A stretch of 64,000 nucleotides of DNA, taken from assembly GCA_002914845.1 (NCBI GenBank), contig JXTC01000001.1, positions 4,213,961-4,277,960 of the forward strand, written 5' to 3'. The notes under the pieces are model-generated. The model worked only from the letters and a program-made list of their open reading frames with translations. It made no database searches and had not been told where the DNA came from. Positions 1-10,868 of this stretch are shown here, one piece after another. Position numbers and translations under genes: made by a program. This DNA comes from Trema orientale (taxonomy: Eukaryota; Streptophyta; Magnoliopsida; Rosales; Cannabaceae). How positions within the stretch are numbered: the stretch's first letter is position 1; each line of letters begins with the position of its first letter.

Positions 1-3000
1 AGCATCATCAATTGATTCAGTCCGCAATGGAGTATAACTAGGATATGGATCCAAATGAGGAATATACACAAGCAGAAGGACTCCAAACAAAACCTACATG
101 AACACAAGAGTGACACATTAAAAACTAATCAACATTATTTAAGCCTAATAGTAAATTGTTAAAATGCTTGAATAATTTAGTAGTTCCTCCTTATATTTGA
201 CCACCCATTTTTCGTATAAGCAAGCACATGCACCAAATCAAGTCAATGCTGTCCGTGAATATCATATTAAAAACTCCCTCCTTCCAATTTTATCCTGAAA
301 TTCTTATCTGAAAGAAACGATATCTAGTAGTTAATGATTTAAATTTTACTTGATTCTGAGGAAGACAAGGGATAAAAATCCTTGAACTGCCTTAGTTCTT
401 TGTTGGGACCTAATCAAAATACTTATGTTTTCTCACCAAGGACTCTTCTACCCCTTTTTGAACCATCTTGGATTTTTTTAAGGCTCATGTCCCTATCAAA
501 ATTCAAGTTTTTGCATGGGCATTTGGCTCATGGTAAGATCAATACTTACGATGCTTGCCAAAAAGAAAGCTTTATGTGGTGATCTCCCTCTTTGTGAGTC
601 TTAGGTAAGAGTACAGGATAGAGATAGGATCATTTGTTTCTTATTAAAGGTTGTGATGAAACTGTCTAAAAGAAACTTTATATTTTATGGTCACTTTTTT
701 TTTTTTTTTTATAAGAAACAAAACTTGTATTCAAAGAGGGGAAAAAACAAGTAATGGTGAATAAGAAAATCAATTTTATATTTTATGGTCACTTCTGAGT
801 AGAGATGACAAATCTTTTAATGGATAGAATTTTAGGGTGTCCTGAGAAAGAATGGCTACTGGGAACTGAGTAGTACTAACAACAGTTTGACACATCTGGT
901 TAGAAAAAAATAGGAGAATTTCATAAGAGAGTTTTGAGGAGGAAGTTTTTCTCTAGGACAGAATTATGTGTTGGGTCTTTTTATGGATTTTTTTCTTTTT
1001 TTTCCTGAGAATTTATTATCCTCTTTAGTGTTGTGTTATTTTTATGTTATCTTAGTAGAAATCACGAAAGCTTGGCCACATGACATGCCTCCCTAGAATG
1101 GTGTAAGGCTCACTAACAGGTCTGACCTGGCTGGTGCAGGAGCATACAAACAGAACCAAAGTGGTTGAACTATCAGAATGCTGTTACGAAATAGGTGGAA
1201 AAAACATTGAAATACAAAAAAGGGAAAGAAACAGAACTAACAAACCTGGCAGCCAACTTCACTGATGTACAAATACAAAACAGAGCTGCAAAGACAAATC
1301 ATAAGCATTAATAAAAAAATTCAAAAAAAAAAAATGGCCAACATAAAGAGAGATACCAGTTAATTTAGAAAACAAAGTAATTTTCAAATACCGAAATCCA
1401 ACAATTTCCCAAAGCAATGGATATATCAAGTACAACTTCTACATAGGCGTCATAAATCACATCAAAGACATACAAACATACAACTCTAATCCAAAGACTG
1501 AAAATTTGTGGTAAATGAAACTTCTTATTTAACTCATCATTTTCATTAGAAGAATAGATGTTCAAGTGACAGATCTAAAAGGAAAGCAATCTGCCAGAAG
1601 TGTAAATCATTTGTATATATATATATATATACCAAAATTTATCAGTTTCTTTTTTTTCTACCAGACGTGAATTTACCATGTGTTATGGACACAGACAAAT
1701 TTATAAGCCAAAAGCTTTACAATTTGTATCAAAAATCAAAGAAACACATACCTACTATAAAAGTCCTTTAAAGGAAGAATGAGATTGAGCATCACAGTGT
1801 CCCCTACTAAAGCATAAATGACTCCAAATCTGACGAACCACCGGAATTCATAGATGTATACTTTGGTCTCCAAACCAATCATGACCAGCATAGAACACCA
1901 AGCAAGTGCCTCAATTATCAGAGAAACCATCTGTTGAAAGACGCGAGGATGAAGTCGAAATTAATGAGAACTGAATGCAAGAGCACGTTAAACGTGCTTG
2001 GATCGGCTAAACATTCATCGTGTATAAATCTTTAACGATAACAAAATAATATATGTAATACATATACGTATGTATGTATATACAGATACAATAGGAACCA
2101 AATTAAACTAACACCTAAGTAGCATACTGCCTCAATAATCAGATTGTGTCTTATCAAAAAAAATAATAATAATAATAATAATCAGATTGCTAAGAACAAT
2201 GGTATCCAGTTTACTCACAAAAAAGCAGAAGTGAGACTGAAGGCCAAACCTAAGAAAGCAATATTAACGTCAACACCAAAAAAAAAAAAAAACAATGTTT
2301 TCCACAAGAAACAAACAACTTTCATTATTAAAATTATAATAATAAAAGTAACTATATAATATTAAAGCTTTAACTCAAGTAATTTAAGTCTGCACATGTA
2401 GCTAGCGCAACTCATACCCAAAATAAGTTAGAGAATCTTATCTCATATTTAGTATAAACATAAACATTTAGAAGTTTTAAGACAAGAAACATCTCTTAAA
2501 TTAAGATGCCATTATAAATCTGTGTGATTGAGAATCAACCCATGTAATTGCAGAAAAGTTCAAACATTACAAGATTCATAAACACATAAAAGAAGAGTCA
2601 ACGAATTGCATAAAAGAAACATTAGTTTCAACATCAATACATGGGGTTAACTTCGACTAAAACAAAAGCCAAAAGATTTTCATCCACCCTCCTTTTTCCG
2701 GGGAACCCGTTAAAGCTATTAAGCATCAGCAAAATTCTAAAGTGGCACGCCAAAGTCAGAAAAGTTCATAAACAGTAAAGACACAGAGCATCCCACAAGA
2801 GCAGAAACAACCCATAATTGCAGAAAATAGTTCAAACATTACAAGATTCGTACACATATAAAGGAAGAGTCAACGAATTGCATAAAAAGAAACATTAGCT
2901 TGGACATCAACCCAATATCAAAACATGAGATAAGTGAACTTCATCTAAAACAAGAGCCAAAAGATTTTCTTTCCCTCTCCTTTTCCAGGTGAACCTGTTA

Positions 3001-3438
3001 AAGCTATTGAGCATCAATAAAATTCTAGAGCAGCACGCTTAAGTCAGAGAAGTTCATAAACAGTAAAGACACAGGGCATCACAGAATAGCAGAATCAACC
3101 TATACCTCAAAAGGTGCAAGACCGGGCAGTCCATCCAAATTCAGCACTGAAATTCCCATTATCAATCTGAACAAAGGCTCAGCAGTAGAATAAGCAGCCA
3201 ATAAAGCCAGCACATAATTATAAAGTTTGGACCTCAAACAGAACCTCTGGACCTTAAGATCCTTCTTGATTCTCCATATTCGATAGAAGCACAGGCCCAG
3301 AAGAACCAGATGAGAAAAAGCAACCACTAGGGAGTCAACGGCACACGGTGTGTAAGCACCAAAGGCATTCTCCACTGCCTTTGTCCAAACCCCATTCGCC
3401 AAGGGGCGACAATACCAAACCAACGGCTCAAAAGCCAT
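1..3438 (-). CDS. ABCC (MRP) subfamily ABC transporter, 5' part, runs off left edge
   Basis: Glutathione-conjugate/xenobiotic exporter of the ABCC family, in plants usually on the vacuolar membrane. Four coding exons are visible: 3106-3438 (begins ATG, 111 codons), 1752-1930, 1246-1285 and 1-93 (continues outside). All junctions are GT-AG and the phases join (0, 2, 0). The joined protein, about 215 residues so far, matches my recollection of the N-terminal TMD0 of Arabidopsis ABCC1/ABCC2: [20 protein letters not shown], then [20 protein letters not shown], then [20 protein letters not shown], and finally [13 protein letters not shown]. Several hydrophobic segments fit TMD0 helices. No stop or frameshift is seen, so it looks functional. 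The ABC domains and the other transmembrane domains lie to the left of the window. Whether it is closer to ABCC1 or ABCC2 cannot be settled here. Confidence 0.93.
677..794 (-). mobile_element. 5'-truncated LINE stub with 20-bp target-site duplication
   Basis: A 78-bp insert (697-774) starts with a run of T followed by ATAAGAAACAAAACTTGTAT. It is flanked by two identical 20-bp copies of TTTATATTTTATGGTCACTT (677-696 and 775-794). A poly(A) tail read on the minus strand plus a long perfect duplication is the signature of a severely truncated non-LTR insertion. It lies in an ABCC intron in the same orientation as the gene. Confidence 0.8.
2538..3099. repeat. Tandem duplication of about 273 bp in ABCC intron 1
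   Basis: Two diverged copies, about 2538-2810 and 2811-3099, follow each other head to tail. Shared landmarks include AATTGCAGAAAA, GAGTCAACGAATTGCATAAA, AGCCAAAAGATTTTC, GTTAAAGCTATT and CATAAACAGTAAAGACACA. The second copy ends next to the 5' splice site of exon 1 (donor at 3104-3105). Confidence 0.85.
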
Positions 3439-4560
3439 TTCTGTTAACTAGACCTCTAAAAGAAAATAGAGTCTTCACTTGAAGCTCATAATCACCAAAC
3501 TGCCTTTCTACTTCTAATATAGGACTTGTGCTCTAGCTCCAGGATAAGTCTAGGTCTCTCAGCTACTCCTGCAACAGGACCAAACATTCAAGAAACAACA
3601 GCTCCATTAATTTTCCCACCCAAAAAGAAAATGATCAAATTTTCTGGTCTTTGGCACTCCAAAAGGACAAAATACCATTAAGTCAACTGAGAACAATATA
3701 TGAAGCTACAAGGGTTGAAAGATTCTTCCAAATATTTTTATCAAGACAAAATCTCGACTTTCTTTGGCTTTCTAAGCAAGAAAATGGAGTGAATAAAATA
3801 AGTGTAAAATCTTTTCAACATCCACCTTTCTGTATCAAAAGCAAATTATCAACGACATAAAAATTTCTAACTCCAACTTACTTAGAAAAAAATAAGACAA
3901 CCCCTTTACTACAGCTTCTTTTTCTCAGAACTGAGAATCTGAATATAATGGTCAACAAAATACGCTCATACATATAATCTACATTAATTAAAAAAACAAA
4001 AAAAAAAAACAAAAACAAAAACAAACATTCGACTTTTTGCCAAAAAAATTATTTATTTATTTAAAAATCAAAAGGCAGACTCCATTTCAATGCATTATCC
4101 TAGGTTGAAAGCATCAACTAAACCAAAGAAAATTCAAACACAGCTTACTCTAATCATTATAAAAATAGCAAAACAATACCCGAAAACAAAGCCTCTCTTC
4201 TCTTTACTCCAATAAAATTGCAGAACTCTCCTGAACCCACAAAACGAAAAGCAAATGGGAACCCAAAAGAATAATAAATAAATAAAAGGGTCCATGATGT
4301 TGAATAATGAAAACCCAAAAAAAAAAACCCCAGAAAGGAAAAAAATAGGGGAAAAAGTTTCTCGGAAAATCTTGGAACCTTTTCTGGTCCCTTTTTTCTA
4401 CGGGTAGTGGGGGAAAAAAATTTAAAAAAAAAAAATTGATGGAATAGAATCGATTCTTACGAAGTGGTTTGGTACTAATTGGAGTGGAGATACCGGAGAG
4501 CAAAGATTTTCGTCAATTGGCAAAAATGCAGAGCTCCCATGGACCCATGATGATGCGTCA
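3439..4560 (-). promoter_or_regulatory. Probable 5' UTR with intron and proximal promoter of the ABCC gene
   Basis: Upstream of the ATG at 3438 there is a polypyrimidine tract and two possible 3' splice sites within about 20 bases (…TTTTAG and …AACAG just before AAATG). About 1 kb further upstream a good 5' splice site, GTAAGA, starts at 4460. This suggests a non-coding first exon from 4461 to roughly 4560 and a 1-kb leader intron. Inferred from splice signals only; no transcript evidence is available. Confidence 0.45.
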
Positions 4561-4570
4561 CCACTTACGA

Positions 4571-6486
4571 TAAATGAAAAGCTTTTTGTTTATTATATAT
4601 GTGGATGGACTATGTTCCATTGATATGGAGGATCTCTCTTTATTTTTATTATTATCATTATTTAATCAGAAAATAAAAAGGTACAATTTCATTTTATTTT
4701 TGCTTTTTGGACCAATTCGTATGCATGGAGATTTGCGATGGTTTGTCTCTATGTCCATTTTTCCGTTTTTTTCACCCCCATTTTTTCAACAATATATCAC
4801 TTAGGTACTCATTCTTTTTTTTGTAGCATTTAAATCCTCAACCTTAATTATTTTGTAACAGATAGGTCTTTTTTTCACTAATTCCGTCAAAAAAGACTGT
4901 GAAGTGTCACGTGATGTTCATGTGTTGCATTTGGCAAGGGTATTCGTTATAATTTGGAGGAAAAAAAAAAAACTTTCTCCACTCTCCTCCTCTACAATGT
5001 CTTCGTCATCTTTTTTTTTTTTCTAGAAGCATAATTTTATCGATGTTTAAAAAAAACCCTAAAAAACTCCCCCAATAAAATATTAACTCAAATATACATG
5101 GGATTCACTCGCTCTGCTCCTGACATTTATCTATGTAAATTTTCCTATAATATTTTTGTTTGCTCTTAAAATCTCTTAAATTTCTCTATCGCTCTCGTAT
5201 CTTTCGTGGACGATTAAAAAATTACTATGTTTAAATATTATGGATATAATTTAAAATAGTTTTTATACGAGTTTTGTGATAGAATAAAGTCATAATTTAA
5301 ATAGCACAATATTTTTATAAATTAAATTTATCAAATACTTAAAACTTTTTTATCACGGTTGCTTCTTGCTCAGAACATAGCTATGCTATAGCACAACAAT
5401 ACCAAACTAACCCTCATTCACTTGAATTTTTTTTTAATAATAGGAAGAACTTCATTTCACCAAAATGAAATGCATATTGCACCAATTTGCTATACCTAAC
5501 GAACTGAGCCATGTCCAAATACTATCACCAAGACCAACAAGAGAGCTCAATCACTCTAAGAACTCGAGCACACAAGAAATTGAAATACTACAAAGATACT
5601 CAACTGCCAACTAACTTAAGTTAACCACCACATAGAAAGTATGAAAGAAATGAGAGATCTAATTATTAGTATTTTGAAATGTGAAGGAGAGGGTCTCCTT
5701 TTATAGTACTTAAGTGAAAACTAGTCATAAAGTCTGACCATAATACCAAAATATGTTTAGCAGTTGTTGACCTTAAGCCAAAACGTTTCTAGTAGTTTTT
5801 GGCAATTTTAGAAACTAAATAGCTTTTAAATTTTGCTATTACACACGTTATATAGCTGCCAAAAATAAAGGTTCAATGAATTCTGGAGTTACAAGTTCCA
5901 GAATATTCAGTTGGACTTTGAGAAAATAAAAGATAAAATATCAAAAGAGCAAAAGTGAACCCAATAGGCTTTTTCGGTCTGGTATTTGTATCTGTAGGAT
6001 GCGCGGCCACACACAGGCATCTGCTGGCCGGCCCGCGATCAGAGAGCCTCTATGCTTGTTAAATTACCAACTAAAAATTAAACAATTTCTATAAATACTT
6101 TTGAATGGTGCTCCTTTTTCTATGTGGGACTTTAGCAAATTTCCGTTCTTTTTTTTCTTCATTTAGCTTATTTTGAGTAATAATTTCTCATTCACCCCGT
6201 TACCATTTTGAGTAAGTAAGTACTTGATTTTGATGTACTCGTGGAGGAGAACACACATCAATAATGATCTCTCACTAATATGTAGTGGGTTTCACTCATA
6301 AGTTTGTCTCAAAATGACTCTAGCAAATTAGTGTAACACATCTATTTTTCCAACACTAAAACTATATGCTAAATATAGCATATCATTAGAGATGCCTTTT
6401 ATAGGGAAATGCTAAAATTAATTAGCTTTAGCATAAGATGTAGGCATAGCATTTATATTGAAGATGCTAAGGATTTTGTCAAAATT
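4571..6486. other. Intergenic, no gene recognised; probable LINE 3' remnant inside
   Basis: AT-rich spacer between the ABCC promoter and the first DNA transposon. At about 5426-5700 a run of T followed by AATAATAGGAAGAACTTCAT and less AT-rich sequence looks like the 3' end of an old LINE on the minus strand, but I see no coding domain. At 5998-6050 there is an isolated GC-rich patch. The open frames here are short and low in complexity. Confidence 0.4.
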
Positions 6487-6489
6487 TAA

Positions 6490-7041
6490 GGCTATATTTA
6501 GTAGAATGGATTTGTGTATGGATGGAAAGAGATGGAGGGAGAACATCTATCTGGTACGAGGGAAAAGAGAAGTGAGAGGAGAAATGGAGGGTAGAGGAAT
6601 CCCTCCTAGCCCACCATATTGTATCCTTCCAAAGTTGGAACGATTGGAGAAAAGTGAGAGTGAATAAAAATAAATTGATCAATTTATTGTCTAGTGTAAT
6701 TATTTAAAGAATTCTAAAATGGGTAAATAGTAATTTTATAAATAAACATTCTTCATTTATCCTACTATCTATCCTTCCTACTAAACAATATAAAGAATAC
6801 TTACTCTTGCTAACTGGGACTAGCTCAATTAGTCCAAGGCTTTAGGGATAGGGTTCAAGCCTTAGTAGTATGTGTATGTGATATTTTTTTTTAAATTTAT
6901 AGTAAGTGGTGGTCATTAATTAAGCCCTGCTTTTTTAAAAAAAAAAAAAGAATACTTACTCTTCTATCCCTCCATTACATTTCCTCTTCTTCATAAACTC
7001 CTCATTTTTTTTACTCTTCCTCCCTCCTATCAAACATAGCC
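6490..7041. mobile_element. Tourist/Harbinger-like non-autonomous element
   Basis: Ends are GGCTATATTTAGTAG at the left and, read from the right, GGCTATGTTTGATAG. Both sides are flanked by TAA (6487-6489 and 7042-7044), the 3-bp target duplication typical of PIF/Harbinger elements. The interior arms are complementary and purine- or pyrimidine-rich (GGAGGG / CCCTCC). A SINE is inserted in it at 6809-6949, so the original element was about 400 bp. No transposase is encoded. Confidence 0.75.
6809..6949 (+). mobile_element. tRNA-derived SINE with 14-bp target duplication
   Basis: The 141-bp body contains a box A-like ACTAGCTCAATTAGTCC and a box B-like GGTTCAAGCC about 30 bp apart, then an unrelated tail and a terminal A-run. 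It is flanked by perfect copies of GAATACTTACTCTT (6795-6808 and 6950-6963). The internal Pol III promoter, A tail and long duplication fit a SINE mobilised by LINE machinery. It is not an intact tRNA: the acceptor stem and the cloverleaf are not preserved. Confidence 0.8.
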
Positions 7042-7132
7042 TAAATGCTGCAAAAACAACTAAAAAATTTAAGCTCCCTCCTATCAAACATAACCTAAAT
7101 ACTGCAAAAATAACTAAAAATTTAAGGGTTCC
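7016..7132. repeat. Tandem duplication of about 61 bp at the edge of the Tourist-like element
   Basis: The unit CTCCCTCCTATCAAACATA plus CCTAAATRCTGCAAAAA and AACTAAAAA occurs twice in a row. The first copy contains the right terminus of the element ending at 7041, so the duplication arose after insertion and created a second pseudo-terminus. Confidence 0.75.
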
Positions 7133-10100
7133 TGTCTCTTCTCAACAAAGCCTCCATTTAACTTTTCTTTCCAATTGATTCAAAATCTATTAAGTATCCT
7201 TCAAAAAAGATCTATTAGGTAATGTGAACTCCAATATTACTGATAATGTTATTTTAGAAAAAATCAAAAAACAAAAAAGTCTACGCATATATATATAAGT
7301 CCTTCTCCGTCGACATATGATATAGTATGGATCTATGTGGCTGACAACTGACAAGGCTAATCCACTATCTGGAATGACAGTGGACGACATACTTTTTACT
7401 AATAATGTTTATAATAAGGGTTGTTCTCTATGATTAAAAGAGGAGTGTTTCTCTTCCCTATCTACTACTTGACGTATAGATTCAAGTATCTTATATTCTT
7501 ATAATGTAGTATTATTTTCAGAGTCCATATATCAAGATGAAAGGTAATGTAAAGAGAATAGAAAAAAGTTAGGGGCATTGAGGATCAAAAACCCTCCTAC
7601 TAGTAAAAGCGTTTTTTAACTCGTAAGATTGAGAATTATTAGTCCTATACAATGTAACATGAAGTCTATCACACTATAAATTTATCTATTAATTAGACGT
7701 TTTTTTTTTTTGAGCTTTATCCATCTATTGGGTTTTTTTTTTTAAAATAAATAATGAATAACCGATCTATCTTCATCTTCTTCCCAAAATTGTTTTGTAA
7801 TCTTTTTTTTTTTTTTTTCCCTTTTATGAAGATTAGCATATACTCATGGATTGGAGCAACTTTACCCATTTTTTTCTACTTTCTTCCTATTACATACGAT
7901 TCATATAATCTCATCATTATAACTATTTTTTTTTTTCTGGGTGGGTCTTTTATTTGGTATAATTTTTTTTAGCATATTTTTTTCCCTGTATAACAACACA
8001 TGAGGAAATTAGAAGCTTTGATGTCATATAAAATAAGAAAGAGAAACTTATATTGTTTTGGATAAAATTTAATGACTTTGGGTTGTTAGTAGAAACTTCT
8101 GTTATTCCCCATGCCGTCATGGCTAGAACCTTTATCAAAATTTAGTAAAACACTTGAACGAATCCATGGTAATGAGAAAATTAAAATAAAACTTTAACGA
8201 AATTATTGTACCACTTTTGAGTTATTTTATTCTACGGTCCTGTACACAGTATGGGCAAATATTTAAAACTATGACTATTTATTAGCCATGGGATTGACTT
8301 AAAAACTCCCTTATCAGTAGGAAGATTTTACCCCTTTTACACTAGAATTTCCCAAAAAGTTATTGCTAACACTCCCCATCAATAAAAATGAGACGGCTTT
8401 TTTATTTATTGCCACATATTCATGTGCTATTTTCTTATAAGCTATTTTTATTGACACCCTAATCTAATAGAAAAAGGCTCATTATCTCATGAAATGACTT
8501 AAGTGGACATTATCTTGTCTTTTCTCCGTTGGTCGTAATTTTTAAATTTTTGTATAAAAACCGTATTTTTTGTAAATTCCCCATAAATTTACTCTTTTGA
8601 TCAGCTCTTATTTTATTCTCCCTCTTCTTCAATTTTAATCAAATTCTTAAAAAAAAAAAAAAACTCACTTCATAATAAAGATCATTCTTTAACTTTTTTT
8701 TAAAAAAGTTTTAAAAGGACATATGAACTAATTTATGTAAACTTCAAATATTAAGAAATTATCAATAACTGTTTTCGTTTTTCTTTTTATTTTAAACAAA
8801 ATTATTTTTATTAGGAATAAGTATGAATTCTTAAGTTATTTTTTTATGTTGAAGAATTAAGGTTCTCAAATTGTTGTTTGTAAACCGTGGATTGAAACTA
8901 AAAAAGAATATAGAATATATAACTTATCTCATTGTTAATCTATAATAATAAAGGTTAGTCAAACCATTTCTCAGACACGAAAGTCAAATTGTTTTTATCT
9001 CTTAAACTTATGCATGTTGTAAGGTTGACCAAAATGATGAGTATTTAATTGATCTTTTGAAGGGGTGTGCGAACAAACAAAATATATATTTAATGATGTG
9101 TATATTCATATCATTCATATAGAGGTAAATTTATTATTAACTAATAATTAAAAAAAACTGGTGACAATAGAACCACTTTTGTAATATTGCTATTAATTTC
9201 AAAATAATATTAATAAATAATTGTAATATTCATATAATGTAGGGAGTGCTAGTACTTTTTTGGAGTATTTACGCTAAGAGACTCTACTAAGACCCTTATG
9301 ATGAAAAAATAGACTCATTCATAAATATTATCAAAAATAGACTCATTCATAAATATTATCAAAACTAACTCTTATAATTGTGTCACATATTTAAATTATT
9401 TAGATACTCTATTTCTAAAAATACATTTTTTCTCCAATAAACTCCAAATATTTTCTGCTACTACTGCACCTATAGCATTCGCTACCATCACTAATTCTAA
9501 TCTAAGCCACGCTTACCATTCGATTGGTGTCAAAATTTTTTGAGCGTCTTTCAACTGGCGATGTAAAAATTTCGAACCTAATAAAAAAAAAATTTAACCG
9601 CAGTCAAACATGATCAATCACTTTTCATGATCGCGTCTTTTTCAATTTACCTTTTCTTAACTTAGGTTGAATTCAGGGTAGTTTTAGAATTTTTGAAAAT
9701 TTTATTAGATAAAAATTTTAATTTTGTAAACAATTTATAATTTGTCTCTTTTTTTGTCATATGATTCGAAAAATATTCGCCATCCTATTTTTTTTTTCTA
9801 AAAAGTAAATCTAAATTAGAAGAATGTAAATTCTTGTTCATTTCATTCGCTGTCGTGTAAATGTTACATCGCCACCATAAAGTTATTGCAAATTTGATAT
9901 CAAGAAACATCATCAGTGCCTCCAAACAATTCCAAGCCACAAGATTTCTATTGTTACTTACGTATTGTCAGCTCGGTAATTAATGTCTTATCCTCCAACT
10001 GTTTTATCATTAATATGTCAGCATTGCGATCAGTTTGTAGTCAACATAACAAATAATTAAGTCAAGCAAAAGCAAAAGCAAAAGCAAAGAAAAAAAATAA
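7133..10100. other. Intergenic AT-rich DNA, nothing coding recognised
   Basis: About 3 kb of low-complexity AT-rich sequence with many T and A runs. The open frames around 7.75-8.14 kb are Phe/Ile/Leu-rich products of T runs and are not credible genes. A 27-29-bp motif (AAAATAGACTCATTCATAAA…) is tandemly duplicated at about 9307-9362. No RNA gene or transposon ends could be defined. Confidence 0.5.
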
Positions 10101-10104
10101 TAAT

Positions 10105-10440
10105 GCCCGTTTGGTTCGCCTATTTGAGTGTGTGTATTTGAATAGAAATTATAAAATATTTAGAATAGGAGACATTTGAATAGAAAAAATAGTGGAATGT
10201 GTTGTAATTAGAATGAGAACATTAGAATGGACCATTCAAAAACACCTCTCCTCCTCCATTCTCATTCAAGACACAAAAAATTATTCCAATAGTTAACTTT
10301 TCGGATAGACTATTTTAATGGAAAAGCTAAATTGTTGAAATAAAAACACATTCTAAAAGATTATTTAAATAAAAAAATTAAATTGTTGAAACAAACACAT
10401 ATTTAAATAAATTTTTCATTCCAAATTGAAACAAACGGGT
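10105..10440. mobile_element. Tourist-like MITE, copy 1
   Basis: 336 bp with complementary ends, GCCCGTTTGGTTCGCC at the left and ACCCGTTTGTTTC read from the right, flanked by TAAT on both sides (10101-10104, 10441-10444). The interior is built of repeated TTTGAATRGAAA / ATTCAAAT motifs. A second, clearly related copy lies at 37288-37647. No coding capacity. Confidence 0.75.
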
Positions 10441-10690
10441 TAATTATAAAACGTCACCAATATCTCAAGTGTAATCACTATTATGTTGCCACATTCGTCT
10501 GCTTTTCCAACCTTCTTTTTAAAATCCCTTTACCTCTCTCCTTTTCTACTGCCATACTCGCCCCCCTTTTTATTTTATTTTCTTCTTCTTCCACAACTTC
10601 CCCCGAGATTTCACCCCAGTCTGAGACCCATTGCACAACTTAATTTGCTATAAGTAATGTCCAACTCTTCAATTAGTATAGAGGTGCCCT

Positions 10691-10868
10691 TATATAATTA
10701 AATAAGCATTTTCTTAAGTACGTAGACGTTTGTATGAATATATTAACTTGTTTTCCATTTACGGAAGTGTTTGTTTTTTTATATAATCAAATAAGCATTT
10801 TCTTAAATACGTAGACGTTTGTATGAATATATCAACTCGAATTCCATTTACGGAAGTGTTTGTTTTAT
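10691..10868. repeat. Direct tandem duplication, 89-bp unit
   Basis: Two adjacent copies begin TATATAATYAAATAAGCATT and end CCATTTACGGAAGTGTTTG, with only a few differences (for example TTAAGTACG against TTAAATACG). No protein or element is associated. Confidence 0.85.

Noticed and set aside
6809..6949. A tRNA gene based on box A and box B
   Set aside because: No complete cloverleaf, acceptor stem or anticodon arm can be drawn, and the A tail and 14-bp target duplication identify a SINE.
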